Assembly: GCA_004151065.3 (NCBI GenBank)
Contig: NWUY0304075090.1
Coordinates: forward strand, 1-57,288
Direction: 5' to 3'
Source of the DNA: Larix sibirica
Lineage: Eukaryota; Streptophyta; Pinopsida; Pinales; Pinaceae
DNA: 57,288 nt
The position numbers were made by a program, and so were the translations under genes. The notes under the pieces are model-generated. The model was not told the DNA's origin. It saw only the letters and a list, made by a program, of their open reading frames with translations, and did no database searches. Shown here piece by piece: positions 44,346 to 55,480 of the stretch (its first letter is position 1; each line of letters begins with the position of its first letter).

Positions 44346-46860
44346 TATGACATGACCGACGACACGATAGCTTAGCCATGATTGTAGATAGAGATTAAAC
44401 AATCGCAAAATACTATGGCCGATCTACAACAATTAAACTAAGAAATAGCAAACCCATATAAAAACTAACAATGAATCAAAAATAAAACAGAGTAGAGTAG
44501 GTCCTTCCGAAGATGGGATATCAAGCCACCAACAAAGATCGAAAGAAAGTAATAATAACTGTCGCACAATAGTTACCCATGCCTATGCACCCTCATGGAG
44601 ACGTCCACCACTCCTAGTTCCTGAAGCAGAAATTGAATGTCTCCCAAGTACCACAAGGATGCTACCTTGTAGTCACCTATGTGAAACCTAGGAATATAAA
44701 CTATAGGTACCAGTTCACAATTGATGGCTAGGTGGAACAATCACAGGTAAAGACTATGTGTATGGGCAGGGAATACCACACACACACACATGTAACCCGA
44801 TACTAAGAATAAATGGTGTCACCCAAAGTAATTTGCATTCTTCAAATATCCCAGACAAGTAATAGTCCCACTCGGAAAATAGGAGGTGGGATATCCCAAC
44901 CACTCGTGTCGCTTGACGTTGTGCTTGAGTCCTATTGGACCATATTTTGTATGCATATGGGTCCACCTTATAAAAGCATTCCTTACCTAAGCAACACTCA
45001 GTATATGGGTTCTATTTTGCATCTTCCTCCTCCTCTTAGCATCTTTAGAGGCATCTATTCAGTAGAGGTAAGTATCTAGTGGGATGGTTTACAGTGATGG
45101 TATAAGATTGATGAGTATGTGGCCTACCTAGATGAGCTTCATAGTCTGAGGTCAGATGGTAAAGTCAGCAATCAGCAGTAGTTGGTCTGTGTAGGTGCTT
45201 TCCTTTAGTCTTGATTCACGAACTGAGTTCAGTAGTTAGGTTAATTCTTGAGTCTGGTCATAATGAGGTTAGAGGTCAATGAGCTACCAAGTGATGGGTT
45301 TGATGGGTCGGCCTGGGTGAAAATAGACAACTGTTGGAGACAACAGGATGACCATTGTACTTATGCCAGGGAGTCTTTTCCATTGACTTGACCTAGTATT
45401 CTTCTTAACTGACAGACATGTAGCCATGTGTTCACACCAAGTTATACATTTCACATTTCTTAGTTTTACCCTATTATACATTTGAGCCATTCCATTCCCC
45501 TCCGTATACCCTGACTGAGAGGGGGTTGTTCTAGACATAGTTACTATCTTATAGAGTCACATACCAGTTGTACTCATTTAGCACGTTATGCCTTAGTGAA
45601 CCATAGCAAGATCACACTACACTGGTGTGACCTACTCTTTGGAGTTGGATTGATCCTTACAGTATACTAGAAAGTTAGTCTAGTACCAGAGCTCCAAAGA
45701 GTCCTCACAATCTTACAAAGGAGGACATCATATAGTATGCAGGTGGTATTAGTATTATGACATGCCGCATAAATATACTCAGAGATATGGATGCATGCAC
45801 ATACACATACACATATATTACCAACATTTTGCATACATGCCTATATATCCTCCAGCACATATTGAGTATCCATGCTAGTCCTAGTGCCAGGTCGGGTAGG
45901 ACATTGTACACAGTAGAGACATATTATTATACCATTGATTACTAGGAGCAGTTTTCTAGCAGAGATCACTAGCTCAGTTCATCTAGTGTAGCTCTCCCCT
46001 ATGGCTCTCAGCTAGTTTTAGTGAGATAACTCATGTCCTTCAGAGTAGCAGCAGCTTCAGTGCCCTATTCCTATTCTCTTCAGTCATAGCCTTATGTAAT
46101 TAGCCTTCCATAAGTTATTAGCCTTTTTTACACCTACCTTCCATGTTGTCAACCTAGGAGAGTATATTCTAAAGGAAGCCATAGTTGTTTATTGTCTACT
46201 GGGCCATTATAAAAGGGTTTGCAGGGAGGTATACAATTTCCTAAGCAAGGTCTAACCCTCATTATGACTGAATTGGAGAATGCACCTACTATCTCTCGTA
46301 TTAGTGATATAGATTCCTTATGTACCTACATAGGTATTGTATACAAATATCATAGCTTCAATTTGACCAATTTGACTAGAGTTGACTAACATATCCATAG
46401 TTTCATAGTAGAGCAGAGATGGATGATGTCTCAGGGAGGCATGTTATAGGTTTACAGGATTTTTCTATTCATGTCATCATTTTATATGGACATACAATAG
46501 ATTTATTTGCATGACAGTGACACTTCCTATACTGTTGGCAGAAGGGTACAACTTTAGTGGTGGTTGTACATAAATTGGTTCCATACTGTTATTAGATTCT
46601 AGCACCCATTTGACCACTTTTGGGTACCTAGATCGCTAGTTCTTTATTATATTGATGGTATCCAAGTTTTATATCAGGGTGGTGGACTCAGGCCTAAAGG
46701 AGGCCACGTGATTTATAGGAGTACATTCCTGGGAACTCTATGCTATTCAGAGACATGATCTATACACATGTTTTAGTACCCGCTCTCATTTATCCATTTC
46801 TAGCTTCAGTTGCATGTGATTGTACCATATTGTTAGGATTCCAAATCAGCACCAGTTTCT
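44346..46860. other. CpG-poor, probably retroelement-derived sequence without a firm call
   Basis: Lies upstream (on the reverse strand) of the gag fossil and would hold its leader and LTR. A possible LTR/leader boundary is near 44515, but no clear primer-binding site was recognised. (CA)n at 44776-44790 and (CACATA)n at about 45797-45820 are microsatellites. Open frames here are unmatched. Confidence 0.45.
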
Positions 46861-47479
46861 TATTACTTTTTTATGCATGGGGATTTTTGTAAGGGAATTT
46901 GACAGAGCTAGAGAGCTCTGATCACTGATTATATATTGGATATGTGATCCTTGTAATATTCCACACCATATGAGTATCCATACATGTACTTTCAGCGCAG
47001 TTGATCCCGCATAGGTCAAAGCAGTGGTAAAGGCAAAAGCAATAGAAGAGTTATCGGCATCAAAGCCAAGCATAAAAGCTAAAAGGCACCCTCGGCACCT
47101 ACGAGAGCATCCGGACAAGCAGCACCAGTAGCAAAGAAAGGCCTAGGTATGAGGGCACAGCTGTCCTTTGGAAGCAGTACCACGTCGTAGCATCAGTAAG
47201 TACACCAATGGGGAGCATTAAGAAAGTTCCAGCGTGCTCGCTCCATGCGTTATGGATTGCTGATGTCCTTAACTGGTGTAATGGATCCGAGTACCAAAGC
47301 TTTTTTATTCACCCGCATCAGTGTAGAGAAAATATCCACTTAGACCTTCATGTTTCTGCTTCTTTCTCAGTGAGCAGACCTGTTTCCATAAGTGTAGTTT
47401 TTTCCTTCAGACTGGAGAGATAATTTGCAGGGATATGCTACAATCTAGCATAAATAAATAAAAAAATAGAAAAACTCCA
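46861..47479. other. Spacer, partly coding-like
   Basis: About 47000-47120 (+) reads as Lys/Ala/Ser-rich sequence with AAAGCAA/GCAAAAGC words; 47208-47423 is open for 71 codons. No family recognised. Confidence 0.4.
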
Positions 47480-47511
47480 GGAAGGGCTTGCTTGACCAAA
47501 GGGAGGGCAAG
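47480..47511 (+). mobile_element. AAGG-ended short element, forward copy
   Basis: GGAAGGGCTTGCTTGACCAA...GGGCAAGG, near-identical to 11911-11945 with GGGC for AGGC at the fifth to ninth positions. Confidence 0.85.
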
Positions 47512-48026
47512 GGCACAACCCAAAAGATGGAAAAGCAGCTCAAGCACGAAAAGCTAGCAAAGAAGGCTAAGTGGCTGAGGATAAAGGAGTTATAATATAA
47601 GATTGTAGAAGTGAAATCCTAAGTAAAAGGGAAAGCTTAAGGCTAAGGTGAAGCTAGAGCTGCTAGTGATTGATACTGTGCTTGCTTACTCTGCTACTGA
47701 TGCTGCTACGGATGCTGCTACTGGGTTTTCTTATTATATATGGATATAGACTTGCGTGCAGTTATCTCTTAGTCGCGAGCTCAACTTAGCCAAGCTGGGC
47801 TGCAATAATCTCATATACAAGGATGAATGGTCTGGTTATTGCTCCCCTTCCCCGGACCTCACCCTTCAAATGAATCTTTCCTCCACAAGTATACTCGAAT
47901 AAAACAAGTCCGTTCCTTCCAATTAATTGACTAAGCTGCTTGCGACTATTAATTAGCTTCGGTCACGTTCAATCTTGCTACTTACGTGTCCGGCTTATTA
48001 CCCTTAGGCCAAGAACCCTACGGCTA
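47512..48026. other. Spacer with GCTACTGATGCT repeat
   Basis: Three imperfect copies of (T/G)CTACTGATGCT at about 47691-47730. No gene. Confidence 0.55.
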
Positions 48027-48061
48027 CCTTGCCCTCCCTTTGGTCAAGCAAGCCCTTCCTT
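48027..48061 (-). mobile_element. AAGG-ended 35-bp element, reverse copy
   Basis: Reverse complement of the 47480 copy, sharing its AAGGGC variant. The two lie about 515 bp apart as an inverted pair. Confidence 0.85.
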
Positions 48062-48324
48062 GTTCCTTAAGGTGTAAGGTCTTTGCCTTAGGTACTACTA
48101 GTCTTAGTAAGGCCATAGATAAAGTGAAAGCCGGGTCCATTATTATAAAAAGAAAGAGAGAGTGAAAGAAGCCTTACGGTACACTTCCGGTTGTTTGTGT
48201 CTCCATCCATAAGGTAGATAAATTAGCTTTCTTTTTCAAATTGCCTTTCTCTTTAGTCCAACTATTTTTCTCTTTATTAGGTCTAAGTTCTGTAGTTCCA
48301 CAGCTCTAACAAAGATTATGGCTT

Positions 48325-48600
48325 CTGGCGACAGGTGACAGATCCCTTGGTGACAGGCAAAGGTTGAGAGGCTCCTGTTGACTGTGAATGGCTTATGCTG
48401 AGAGGTTCGAGGCTCAAGGCTCAAGGCAAAGGGCTAGAGGTTAATACTAATCTCATTCTGTTGAGAGGCAAAAGATGAAGGCTAAAAGGGTGAGAGGGTA
48501 AAGGCTACTGGTTCCTGGTTAAGGCAGAAGGTAGAAGGTAAAAAGGTATCAGGCGGAAGGCATAAAGGCGCTCAAGCTAAAAGGCAATTGAATCCATGCT
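48325..48600 (+). repeat. Purine-rich AGGC/GAGGCAAAGG tract
   Basis: About 270 bp strongly biased to A and G on the forward strand, with AGGC, AAAGG and GAGAGG words. Strand asymmetry of this kind can favour unusual DNA structure; no gene is seen. Confidence 0.6.
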
Positions 48601-50412
48601 CTTGTCCTTGTTGGACTGGGCAGACTAGGCGGACTTGGTGTACTTGGTGAGGCTGTAGAATTGGGTTTGGGATAAGTTCTAATGGATGCAATGACTTGAT
48701 TGCCATATGTAGGTGTAGTACCTCCCGAAGGCAAGTCATTTTGAAAATCTTATCTAAAGGGAGGATTGGTGGGTTATAGGGTATTTAAGGCAGAGATAAA
48801 GTTCCCAAGGAGGGGATAGGCATAGTTTCAGGAAGTTCCCAAGGCAAGTGCCCACCAAGGCAGTAGGTCTGAGGTTCCCAAGTAAGTAAGATAGTAGGTT
48901 TTGGAAAGGCCAAATCTACATCCATTTTCTCCTTTTTATTTAGGAGCTAGCTGAAGTTACGCAGTTACATGTATTTAGCTTCCAGTACTAATGGTAATTA
49001 GGTTTCCATGTATATGGAATGACATTTAATATATCAAAATAAAAGTTCGAATGTTATTTTACATGATCAGTTGCTTATGTTTCAAAAATTCTACCAAGAT
49101 GCCATCAAATCTAAGTGGTTCTCTGAGTTAAGCTCGTTCCCTCACAAATGAGGTTTTAAGAGCTAATTATTTTTATTTGTAGCATTCCCATCCCATTAAT
49201 TATTCGCTATTGCTCCTATACATAATTTTTCTTATTTAATGACTTTATCACACGTAACTTAGAACCACTGCAGGCAGCTTATGGATCCTTATACATAACT
49301 ATATAATGTTGTCTTTAATCATGTACCAATAAAAGAAAATACCCCATAAAAATCTCCAGATGTGTATACCATTCCAAGGCTGATAGTGACAAAGCATACA
49401 CTTGTTGCTTTATATCTTATATGTGCCCAACTACCTATAGAGGCAGATTGTTAAGTGAGTGAAGGGAAAGAAAAAGGATCAATTGATATTATTAGATTAG
49501 CAAATAACTGTTTAAGATGAATAATTGAAACTAATGAGCTTACCAAAATGACTCGGATAAACTCTATTATGGATGGGATTATGTGCTTGGAAGCAAAAAG
49601 GTGATGGAATCTTGCAAACGGGGCTGCCACTTTAAGTGTGTTGTCCAAAAAGAGGCAAATGAGGCTTATGCCATAACCTCAAAATCCCTTTGCGAAGGCA
49701 AGATAGAGAAAAAATATTATTCTAAAATATTATTATTATAAAGAACATAAAGAGCACTATTGTAAGAGTAGTTGGATATAAATCAAAATTGATTTTATTA
49801 AAAAATGTGTAGCCTGGCCTCCCACCCTCAACCTTTTTAACAAAAATTTTATAGCTTCAAGTAATGCAGCACCTAAAGTCCAAGTAATGCTGCTAGGCCC
49901 CACGACTACTTGTTGGTCCTTCAAATAAATGCAAACCATCTCTTAGGAGTGATACCACATATGGAGCGCATAAGCAATATTGTGATCATAAAGGCTGTGG
50001 AACAAGACTCCGATAAACATCTTGCCAAGTTTTAGTGCAGAACTATAAAACCTTCTCTATAACATCATTAAATGAAGTAGCAAAAGATAGATGAAAAAAC
50101 TTGAATACAACAAACAACCCTGACATAGTATAGAATTGACCTTGAGGTTGTGGCTAATGATTACTGATAGCAGAAGGATGTTGCTTGCAGTCTGTCCCTA
50201 CACCTGAATTGACCATTTGGAGGCATTTACGGTTTCTTTTTCTAGAGCTTCACATTACTCCCAGTTAGGCACACCAATCAACTAAAGCCCTACTTTAGAA
50301 TCTTATTTGCTTATGTCCCTTCCACCAACTAGAGGACTTCCATCCTGGAGTAAGAAAGAACACTTCAAATATGAATATTACTGTATATAACCAGCATATA
50401 AGCAAGGATGAT
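48601..50412. other. Spacer grading into CpG-poor sequence before an LTR
   Basis: GTTCCCAAG recurs three times at 48800-48880. From about 49000 the sequence is AT-rich and CpG-poor. Reverse frames at 49648-49451 and 49939-49757 are unmatched. The latter region also reads in another frame as SLLRDGLHLFEGP and KVEGGRPGYTFFNKINF, protein-like but unidentified. Confidence 0.4.
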
Positions 50413-50775
50413 TGTTGGGCCCTCTCCCCCTGGTCGATAGAGAAATCCCTTTTTAAATAAGGCCACGGTGGCGCAACTTCTTTTTGGTTGCTCTGCTGTG
50501 CTTATAGTATAATGAGTTCCAGGAGATATCTGGGTAAATTGTAGTTGCAATGAGGAGTATAGGTTTCTTTTGCAGCATATGTTAACCCCGAGTTAAGGAG
50601 CTTTCCCATTGGGGTGCAATGATCGTACTGCTAATCCCTGCACCCTATTTCTAGTCTCGATAGTGCTTCGGGTGATACCTTCCTCTTCATGGGGATTGAA
50701 TATGCCAGTGCCTAGACTACATCGGGCCCCTTTGTTGGACAACAGTGCGGACCCTGGTCTAAAATCGAGCCAACA
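50413..50775 (+). mobile_element. LTR of the TGTTGG family (363 bp)
   Basis: Starts TGTTGGGCCC and ends GAGCCAACA like the LTR at 19232-19948. The end box from 50665 (GCTTCGGGTGATACC, then GATTGAATATGCCAG) aligns closely. It is about half as long as the first copy, so either this one has an internal deletion or the other carries an insertion. Confidence 0.85.
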
Positions 50776-50777
50776 AA

Positions 50778-50794
50778 TGGTTCCATTGCCAGGA
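50778..50794 (+). other. Primer-binding site, tRNA-Asp type
   Basis: TGGTTCCATTGCCAGGA, two bases after the LTR end, as in the 19.9-kb copy. Confidence 0.75.
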
Positions 50795-50799
50795 TCTTG

Positions 50800-51700
50800 C
50801 ATCAAAAGGTGTGGTGTTTTAGCAGTATGATGGGTGAGCTGAATCAAGGTTTTGTCGAGGACTGGTGGTTCAAGCAGATAGCCCAAGCAACAAACTCGCG
50901 GCGAGCAAGATCAGTTGATGCATGACGACCATGACACTTATGAGGTGATCTGGGTAGAATTCCCGGTGGTGCTGTTCGAATGGATGTGTAGACTGGGAGA
51001 GCATCCAAGACCTGCATGGAAAAGGATAAGGGAGATCCGGTGGAGTACCCAGAACCTGGTTTCATTATAGAAGTTTTACCACGAGGTGGCAAGAGCGGTC
51101 GATTACTGAGTAAAAAGTATGGTGGAAGGGTACATCCTTGAGTTCGCAGTGGAGCTCAACTAGTCCTTTTCAAAAGCTGAAGAACAGTGAAATAAGAGAG
51201 CGCGTGAGGAAAGCTGGTAAAGGAAGTCGCAACATGGGTAAAAATAGTTTTGGCAGAATAGGATTATTTGCCTTTTAGTCCTACTGCCACGGAAGCGTAA
51301 ACCCTTGCGCCCGGGGGTTACCTGTGATGGACTGGTAGGAGAGTAGCTGAAAGGAAAGGTACCATGGAGGAGGCATAGGCTCAAGAGAGAGGAGTGGAGT
51401 GAGCTTTTAGTAGAGGGGCACTGACCGATAAATGGTGACTAAACGAGCTAAGAGGAATTTGCCAAGAGGTATAAATTATAGAAAGGAACATGAAAACAGA
51501 AGGAAGTACTGAAGCATAGCTGAAGAGATTAGAGCAGCTGAGTCAAATAGGAGGGAGAGCTGGTCAGTGGTTAGAAGAGCGAGGAGTAAGGATGGAAGGG
51601 GAAGTAAAGGCAGGTCGCTGAGAGCTAAAAAAGTTCTTTCACGAAGGATCAGGCTCGACTAAAAGGAGAGGGAAGTGAAAGCGCCGAGAAAGGCAATTAT
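50800..51700 (+). pseudogene. N-terminal gag of the second TGTTGG-family element
   Basis: Follows the primer-binding site. About 50932-51060 reads DTYEVIWVEFPVVLFEWM and RPAWKRIREIRWSTQNLVSL, with a stop at 51068. 51070-51160 gives FYHEVARAVDY and SMVEGYILEFAVELN between further stops. These match the 20.1-20.35-kb fragments in order and frame content and are better kept than those. From 51170 to 51700 the sequence is purine-rich (GAG/AAG words) like the acidic linker of the first copy. Recognisable gag ends before the zinc knuckles and no pol follows on this strand. Confidence 0.7.
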
Positions 51701-51775
51701 TATTAAACTTTCCAGCCAGAACAGGTAGTGTGATCAGTATCCAGCCCAAGGAGCATGATCAGGACCTAAGGGCCG
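51701..51775. other. Boundary between gag fossil and hairpin repeats
   Basis: A short stretch with no feature of its own. Confidence 0.4.
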
Positions 51776-51922
51776 TTACCTGAACATTCCCTGCCGGGAT
51801 TTCACTACCTAGGATAGTGAGCAGTGCATCGCTACCCGAACATTCCCTGCCGGGAGCTAGTAGTAATTCAAGAGTGCTATCGTGACCACTACCCCGAACA
51901 TGCCCTTCGGGGAGCTTAGTGA
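51776..51922 (+). repeat. Three-copy hairpin repeat, about 55-bp period
   Basis: Units start at 51776 (TACCTGAACATTCCCTGCCGGGA), 51831 (CTACCCGAACATTCCCTGCC, then GGGAGCTAGTAG) and 51887 (CACTACCCCGAACATGCCCT, then TCGGGGAGCTTAGTG). Each folds on itself: CCCG/CGGG inside CTAC/GTAG in unit 2, and CCCCGAA/TTCGGGG inside CACTA/TTAGTG in unit 3. Base changes between units 2 and 3 keep the stems paired. It could be a mitochondrial palindromic repeat or a structured RNA element. Confidence 0.75.
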
Positions 51923-52289
51923 GAGCTAAGGTATGTGTTTAAGGGACGAATAAGGGACAGACGCTACCCTGAACTGGGTAAGCAAGCAGTGTCTCATAAA
52001 GCTACCCAAGCAGATCCTGCCGATCAAGAAGCAATCTATCTCGAGCCATCCTCCTAAAAATATGGGCTGGCTAACTGACCTCCTTGAAGCTGCCCTGAAA
52101 GCAGACTATCCGTAATCACCACGAGATAGAGAGAAACGCTTTTTTATTTTACCACAAGCGACTTAGTTTTTTAGTGTACACCACCAGTTATTTAGTACAA
52201 TATAGAAATAAACGCTTTGAACCGAGAGAGATAGAAACCGGACCCTTCTTTTGCGCGGGAACCTTTTGCACAGGACCTCAGATACACGG

Positions 52290-52345
52290 AAACCTTGTTG
52301 GCCCCCCCCTTTAGCAGCCCGCTCTTTAACAGCCCCGCCTTTTAA
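52290..52345 (+). repeat. TTTAACAGCCCC degenerate tandem repeat
   Basis: Three to four copies of (C)TTTA(A/G)CAGCCC(C/G)CC with a period of about 17 bp. Confidence 0.75.
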
Positions 52346-52583
52346 CAGCCCCCCTCTTCTTCAGCATGGTTCAAATTTTGACAATCGAACTGCTCGACCG
52401 TGAGGGAAGCAGTTCCTTCATGAGATTGCCCCATTGTTTTTTGCGTTTTACGAAACAAATGTACAATTCAAAGTGTAATTTATCGCATTTTCCCTTCTTG
52501 CAAAGATAGCTCTTCTTAGTTCAATTTAATCAGTATCCTTTAGCTGCTAGAAGGATATTTGTCTGCATGACCATCGCACTTAA

Positions 52584-52612
52584 AAAGGCTTGTTCGACGT
52601 AGGAGGACAAGG
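52584..52612 (+). mobile_element. Diverged AAGG-ended short element
   Basis: AAGGCTTGTTCGACGTAGGA followed by GGACAAGG keeps the layout of the family with several changes. An old copy. Confidence 0.55.
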
Positions 52613-52655
52613 GCAGAAATAAACACGCATTTTATCCTCTATCGCACTTTGTCAT

Positions 52656-52949
52656 TTGGATACAGATGGTATTCCGTTGAGCGATAGCGAGCCACCAAGA
52701 GACCTAACTATACGTCATGCCACACCGAGACAAGAGAAAGACACGCCTTTTCAATTTATCAGCTGGCAAATGAGGTTTACTGGGCGAGATTACGTTGAGC
52801 GAAGCGAGTTGTCCAATACGTTAAAGCTAGGTATTTTAGTGGAAATAGCCAGTGTTGAAGAAGTTGTCGGAGATGTCGGAAAAGCAAGGACCCAACTAGT
52901 GCATCTTCAATTTGTCTGGGTGCGTCAAATACTTATTGTCTTAAAGTAA
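52656..52949 (+). other. Unassigned 97-codon open frame
   Basis: Open from ATG at 52656 to TAA at 52947 in CpG-normal sequence. Composition is mixed, with a charged helix-like end (VEIASVEEVVGDVGKARTQL). No family recognised, no partner in the window, and it ends just where the reverse pol fossil begins. It may be chance or a chimeric mitochondrial ORF. Confidence 0.3.
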
Positions 52950-52979
52950 TACAGGGCCTCCTTTGTAAAATGCTTTATT

Positions 52980-55250
52980 ATTAATGTGACGACCATGTCT
53001 TTTAGTCTTGCCTTCTCCACTCTCTAGTGATATTGAACTAGAAACCTGCCCTCCTCCATAGCCATTATCTCTGCGAGCCTTTCCTGAAGGGATTTTTCTT
53101 AAAACATGTGGGTGGCCTATGCAATGAACATGTTTGGGACTAGAAACTCGAAAGGTACCAAAGCGTCCCTTCCATAGACCAAGCTAAATGGAGTATTATT
53201 TTATATAATCTTCGTACTAGTCCTGTAAGCCCAAAGAACAACAGGTATCCTCTCATCCCAAACCTCTCAATTTACATCACAAAACTTGGTCACGCCGTGC
53301 TCCATAACCCTGTTCAATGCTTCCACGACCTGTTTGCTTGCGAGTTATAGGAGCTGCTCTTATGTTGTTGTATCATTAATTTTTTAGTGAAGGTTTTTAT
53401 TGTGGACATTTATTCAATATTAACCTTTATCGCTTGTTAGGCTCATGGGGCAACCAAACCTATCAATTCTTTTTTTTTAATAAACCGAGCACCTATATGC
53501 ATATTGCAGTATTGCATTCAGGTTGCTTCTACCCATCTTGTAAGGTAATTGGTTACGGTGATAATATATCTAGCGCCAGAGTGCCAAATAAGAGGGTTTA
53601 TGGGTCCAATAACATCCACTGCCCACTTATAAAAACGTTGCAATGCAGCCACTAGGTGTAAAGGCAATATATCCCTCCTCAAAGGTTTACCCATTCTCCA
53701 ACAAAAAGAACATGCCCTGGCAATACTCCTTGGCGTCTTTAAACAGTTTAGGCCACCACAGCCCTGCCTTAATATATTCCTGGCGGTGATTTTACACCTC
53801 CTAAGTGTCATCTTGCAACCCCATTGTGTCATTCCCCATTTATATGCACTCATGGTTGAGGATGCAACACCGAATTATTACATCTATCCTTGGGTTGTAC
53901 AATTGCCTTGCGATGAGTTGATAATCTGTTTAGTGAGCAATTAAATGCTTCTTCTGCATGGATGTGTACCCATCTGGCACAACCCTTGTAGTTAAGCATA
54001 TGGTGATCTCCTCAAGGTAGTCAAGCACAACCTCTCACCTCTAAACAGATCTGCATCTGGCCACTGATAATAAAGTAAACAAAAAGAGTCTCCTTATTAA
54101 ACCCACAACAGATGATTCGGCTCCATATTACTCTTACCCAACTTGAAAAATACGTACCTCATAGTCAAATTATTGGAATAGGAGCCATCTGCAGATGCGG
54201 TCCTCAAGCACCGGCTTATTAACTATATATTGAAAAGAAATCTGACATTCTTTAGTCCACACAAAATCCCTGGTCTTCTTCAGCAGCGTCTCCATAGGTT
54301 TTGCGATCGTAGCATAGCATTTTATGAACCTCTTGTAGTATATGGTGTTCCCTAATGTAGATCGCAACGTTGGGATGTTGGTCGAAGGCTCTCGATTTAC
54401 AATGACAGCGATCTTAGTTAAATCTACGATAACACCATTTTTGCAGACTGCATGCCCCGGCAAGGTGTCGAATGGTGTGCAGAAGATACACTTCTTCAAA
54501 TAAATGGATAGTTGTAACTAATGGGACCTTTCTAACATAAATCACAACATTGCCATGTGATCTTTAAGTATACTATATATAGTATAGTCATCCAGGGAAA
54601 CCTCCAGGAATTTTTTAATGTAATCTCTAAATGCAACTATAACAATTCTAGATAATCAAACTAGGGTGTTTTTAAGGCCAAAAGGCATAGCATTGTATGG
54701 ATATGACCCCCACTATGTGGTGAATGTTGTCTTATTTTTATACTCCTCTACAATGCGGACCTGATGGTACCTAAAAAAAAACCATTAATACATGAATAGG
54801 CTTCCTTGCATGCGATGTTATATAAAACTTCATCGCTGACAAGGAGTAGGAAAGGGATATGGATGCGAGATGCATTCAACCCTCTACTCTAAAATAAATA
54901 TACACTAATTTTTCATTTATATCCTTCTAGGCTTTTTGCTTTGTATTACTATGAGATTGATCCAATCTTATTCTTCCACGGGAAGCTCAGACCTTAGGCA
55001 TCTTATCAATATCTTCCTTCACTTTCTCTTTTATCCTAGGGTTTAATAAATAAGTATCTTCCTTATAGGCTTAGCGTCTGGCTTTAATTCAGTGCTCAGC
55101 TCTCCTAGCTCACCCGCCCTTCATATCTATCAAATTTTGTGGGAACAAGTCAACATATTCCCAGAGCAGTGTCGCAATCTCTAATACTATTTGATCATCC
55201 CAATAGTATACAATATAAGCTAGTAAAGGTTGTTCTTCTATTCTTATGTT
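52980..55250 (-). pseudogene. Ty3/gypsy pol: reverse transcriptase, RNase H remnant, integrase
   Basis: Read leftward from about 55250. RT: EEYKNKTTFTT (about 54740), YNAMPFGLKN (about 54670-54697), the catalytic block as VSLDDYTIY (54588-54602 and on; Ser-Leu replaces the usual Tyr-x), and KKCIFCTPFDTLPGH (from 54496). The connection runs to about 54240, where CQISFQYI jumps directly to VNKPVLEDRICRWLLFQ: the middle of RNase H is deleted in frame. Integrase: zinc-binding remnant KAGLWWPKLFKDAKEYC (about 53765), then core 53660-53500 with FYKWAVDVIGPINP (first catalytic Asp kept) and RYIITVTNYLTRWVEA. Frame-shifted remains of the rest of the core and C-terminal region continue to about 52990. 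Same family as 23.94-25.48 kb. Confidence 0.9.
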
Positions 55251-55480
55251 TAGCGGCTTAAGTTTCAGTGGTTCTTATCATTGCCTTAGGATAGAATTGA
55301 CACAGACGGTATATGCTTTATTACTGAGCGATCTACTCTTTGACCATCAACCTAGTATCTTCTCTATGCCTAGCGACTTATCTCCATTCAATTTTAGCAG
55401 CGCTTCTCTCTCTTTGCAGCTTGTGAGTTGCTTTGCTACACAAATGGTTCTTTGTCATCTGTCGTCGGTGTGAGGTCGAG
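55251..55480. other. Sequence upstream of the pol fossil
   Basis: 55246-55473 (+) is open for 75 codons but lies over the likely RT N-terminal or protease remnant on the other strand. Not called a gene. Confidence 0.35.

Larger units (their letters stand above)
51923..52640. other. CpG-normal spacer
   Basis: Contains the CAGCCC tandem repeat (52290-52345) and a diverged AAGG-ended element (52584-52612). No gene. Confidence 0.5.
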
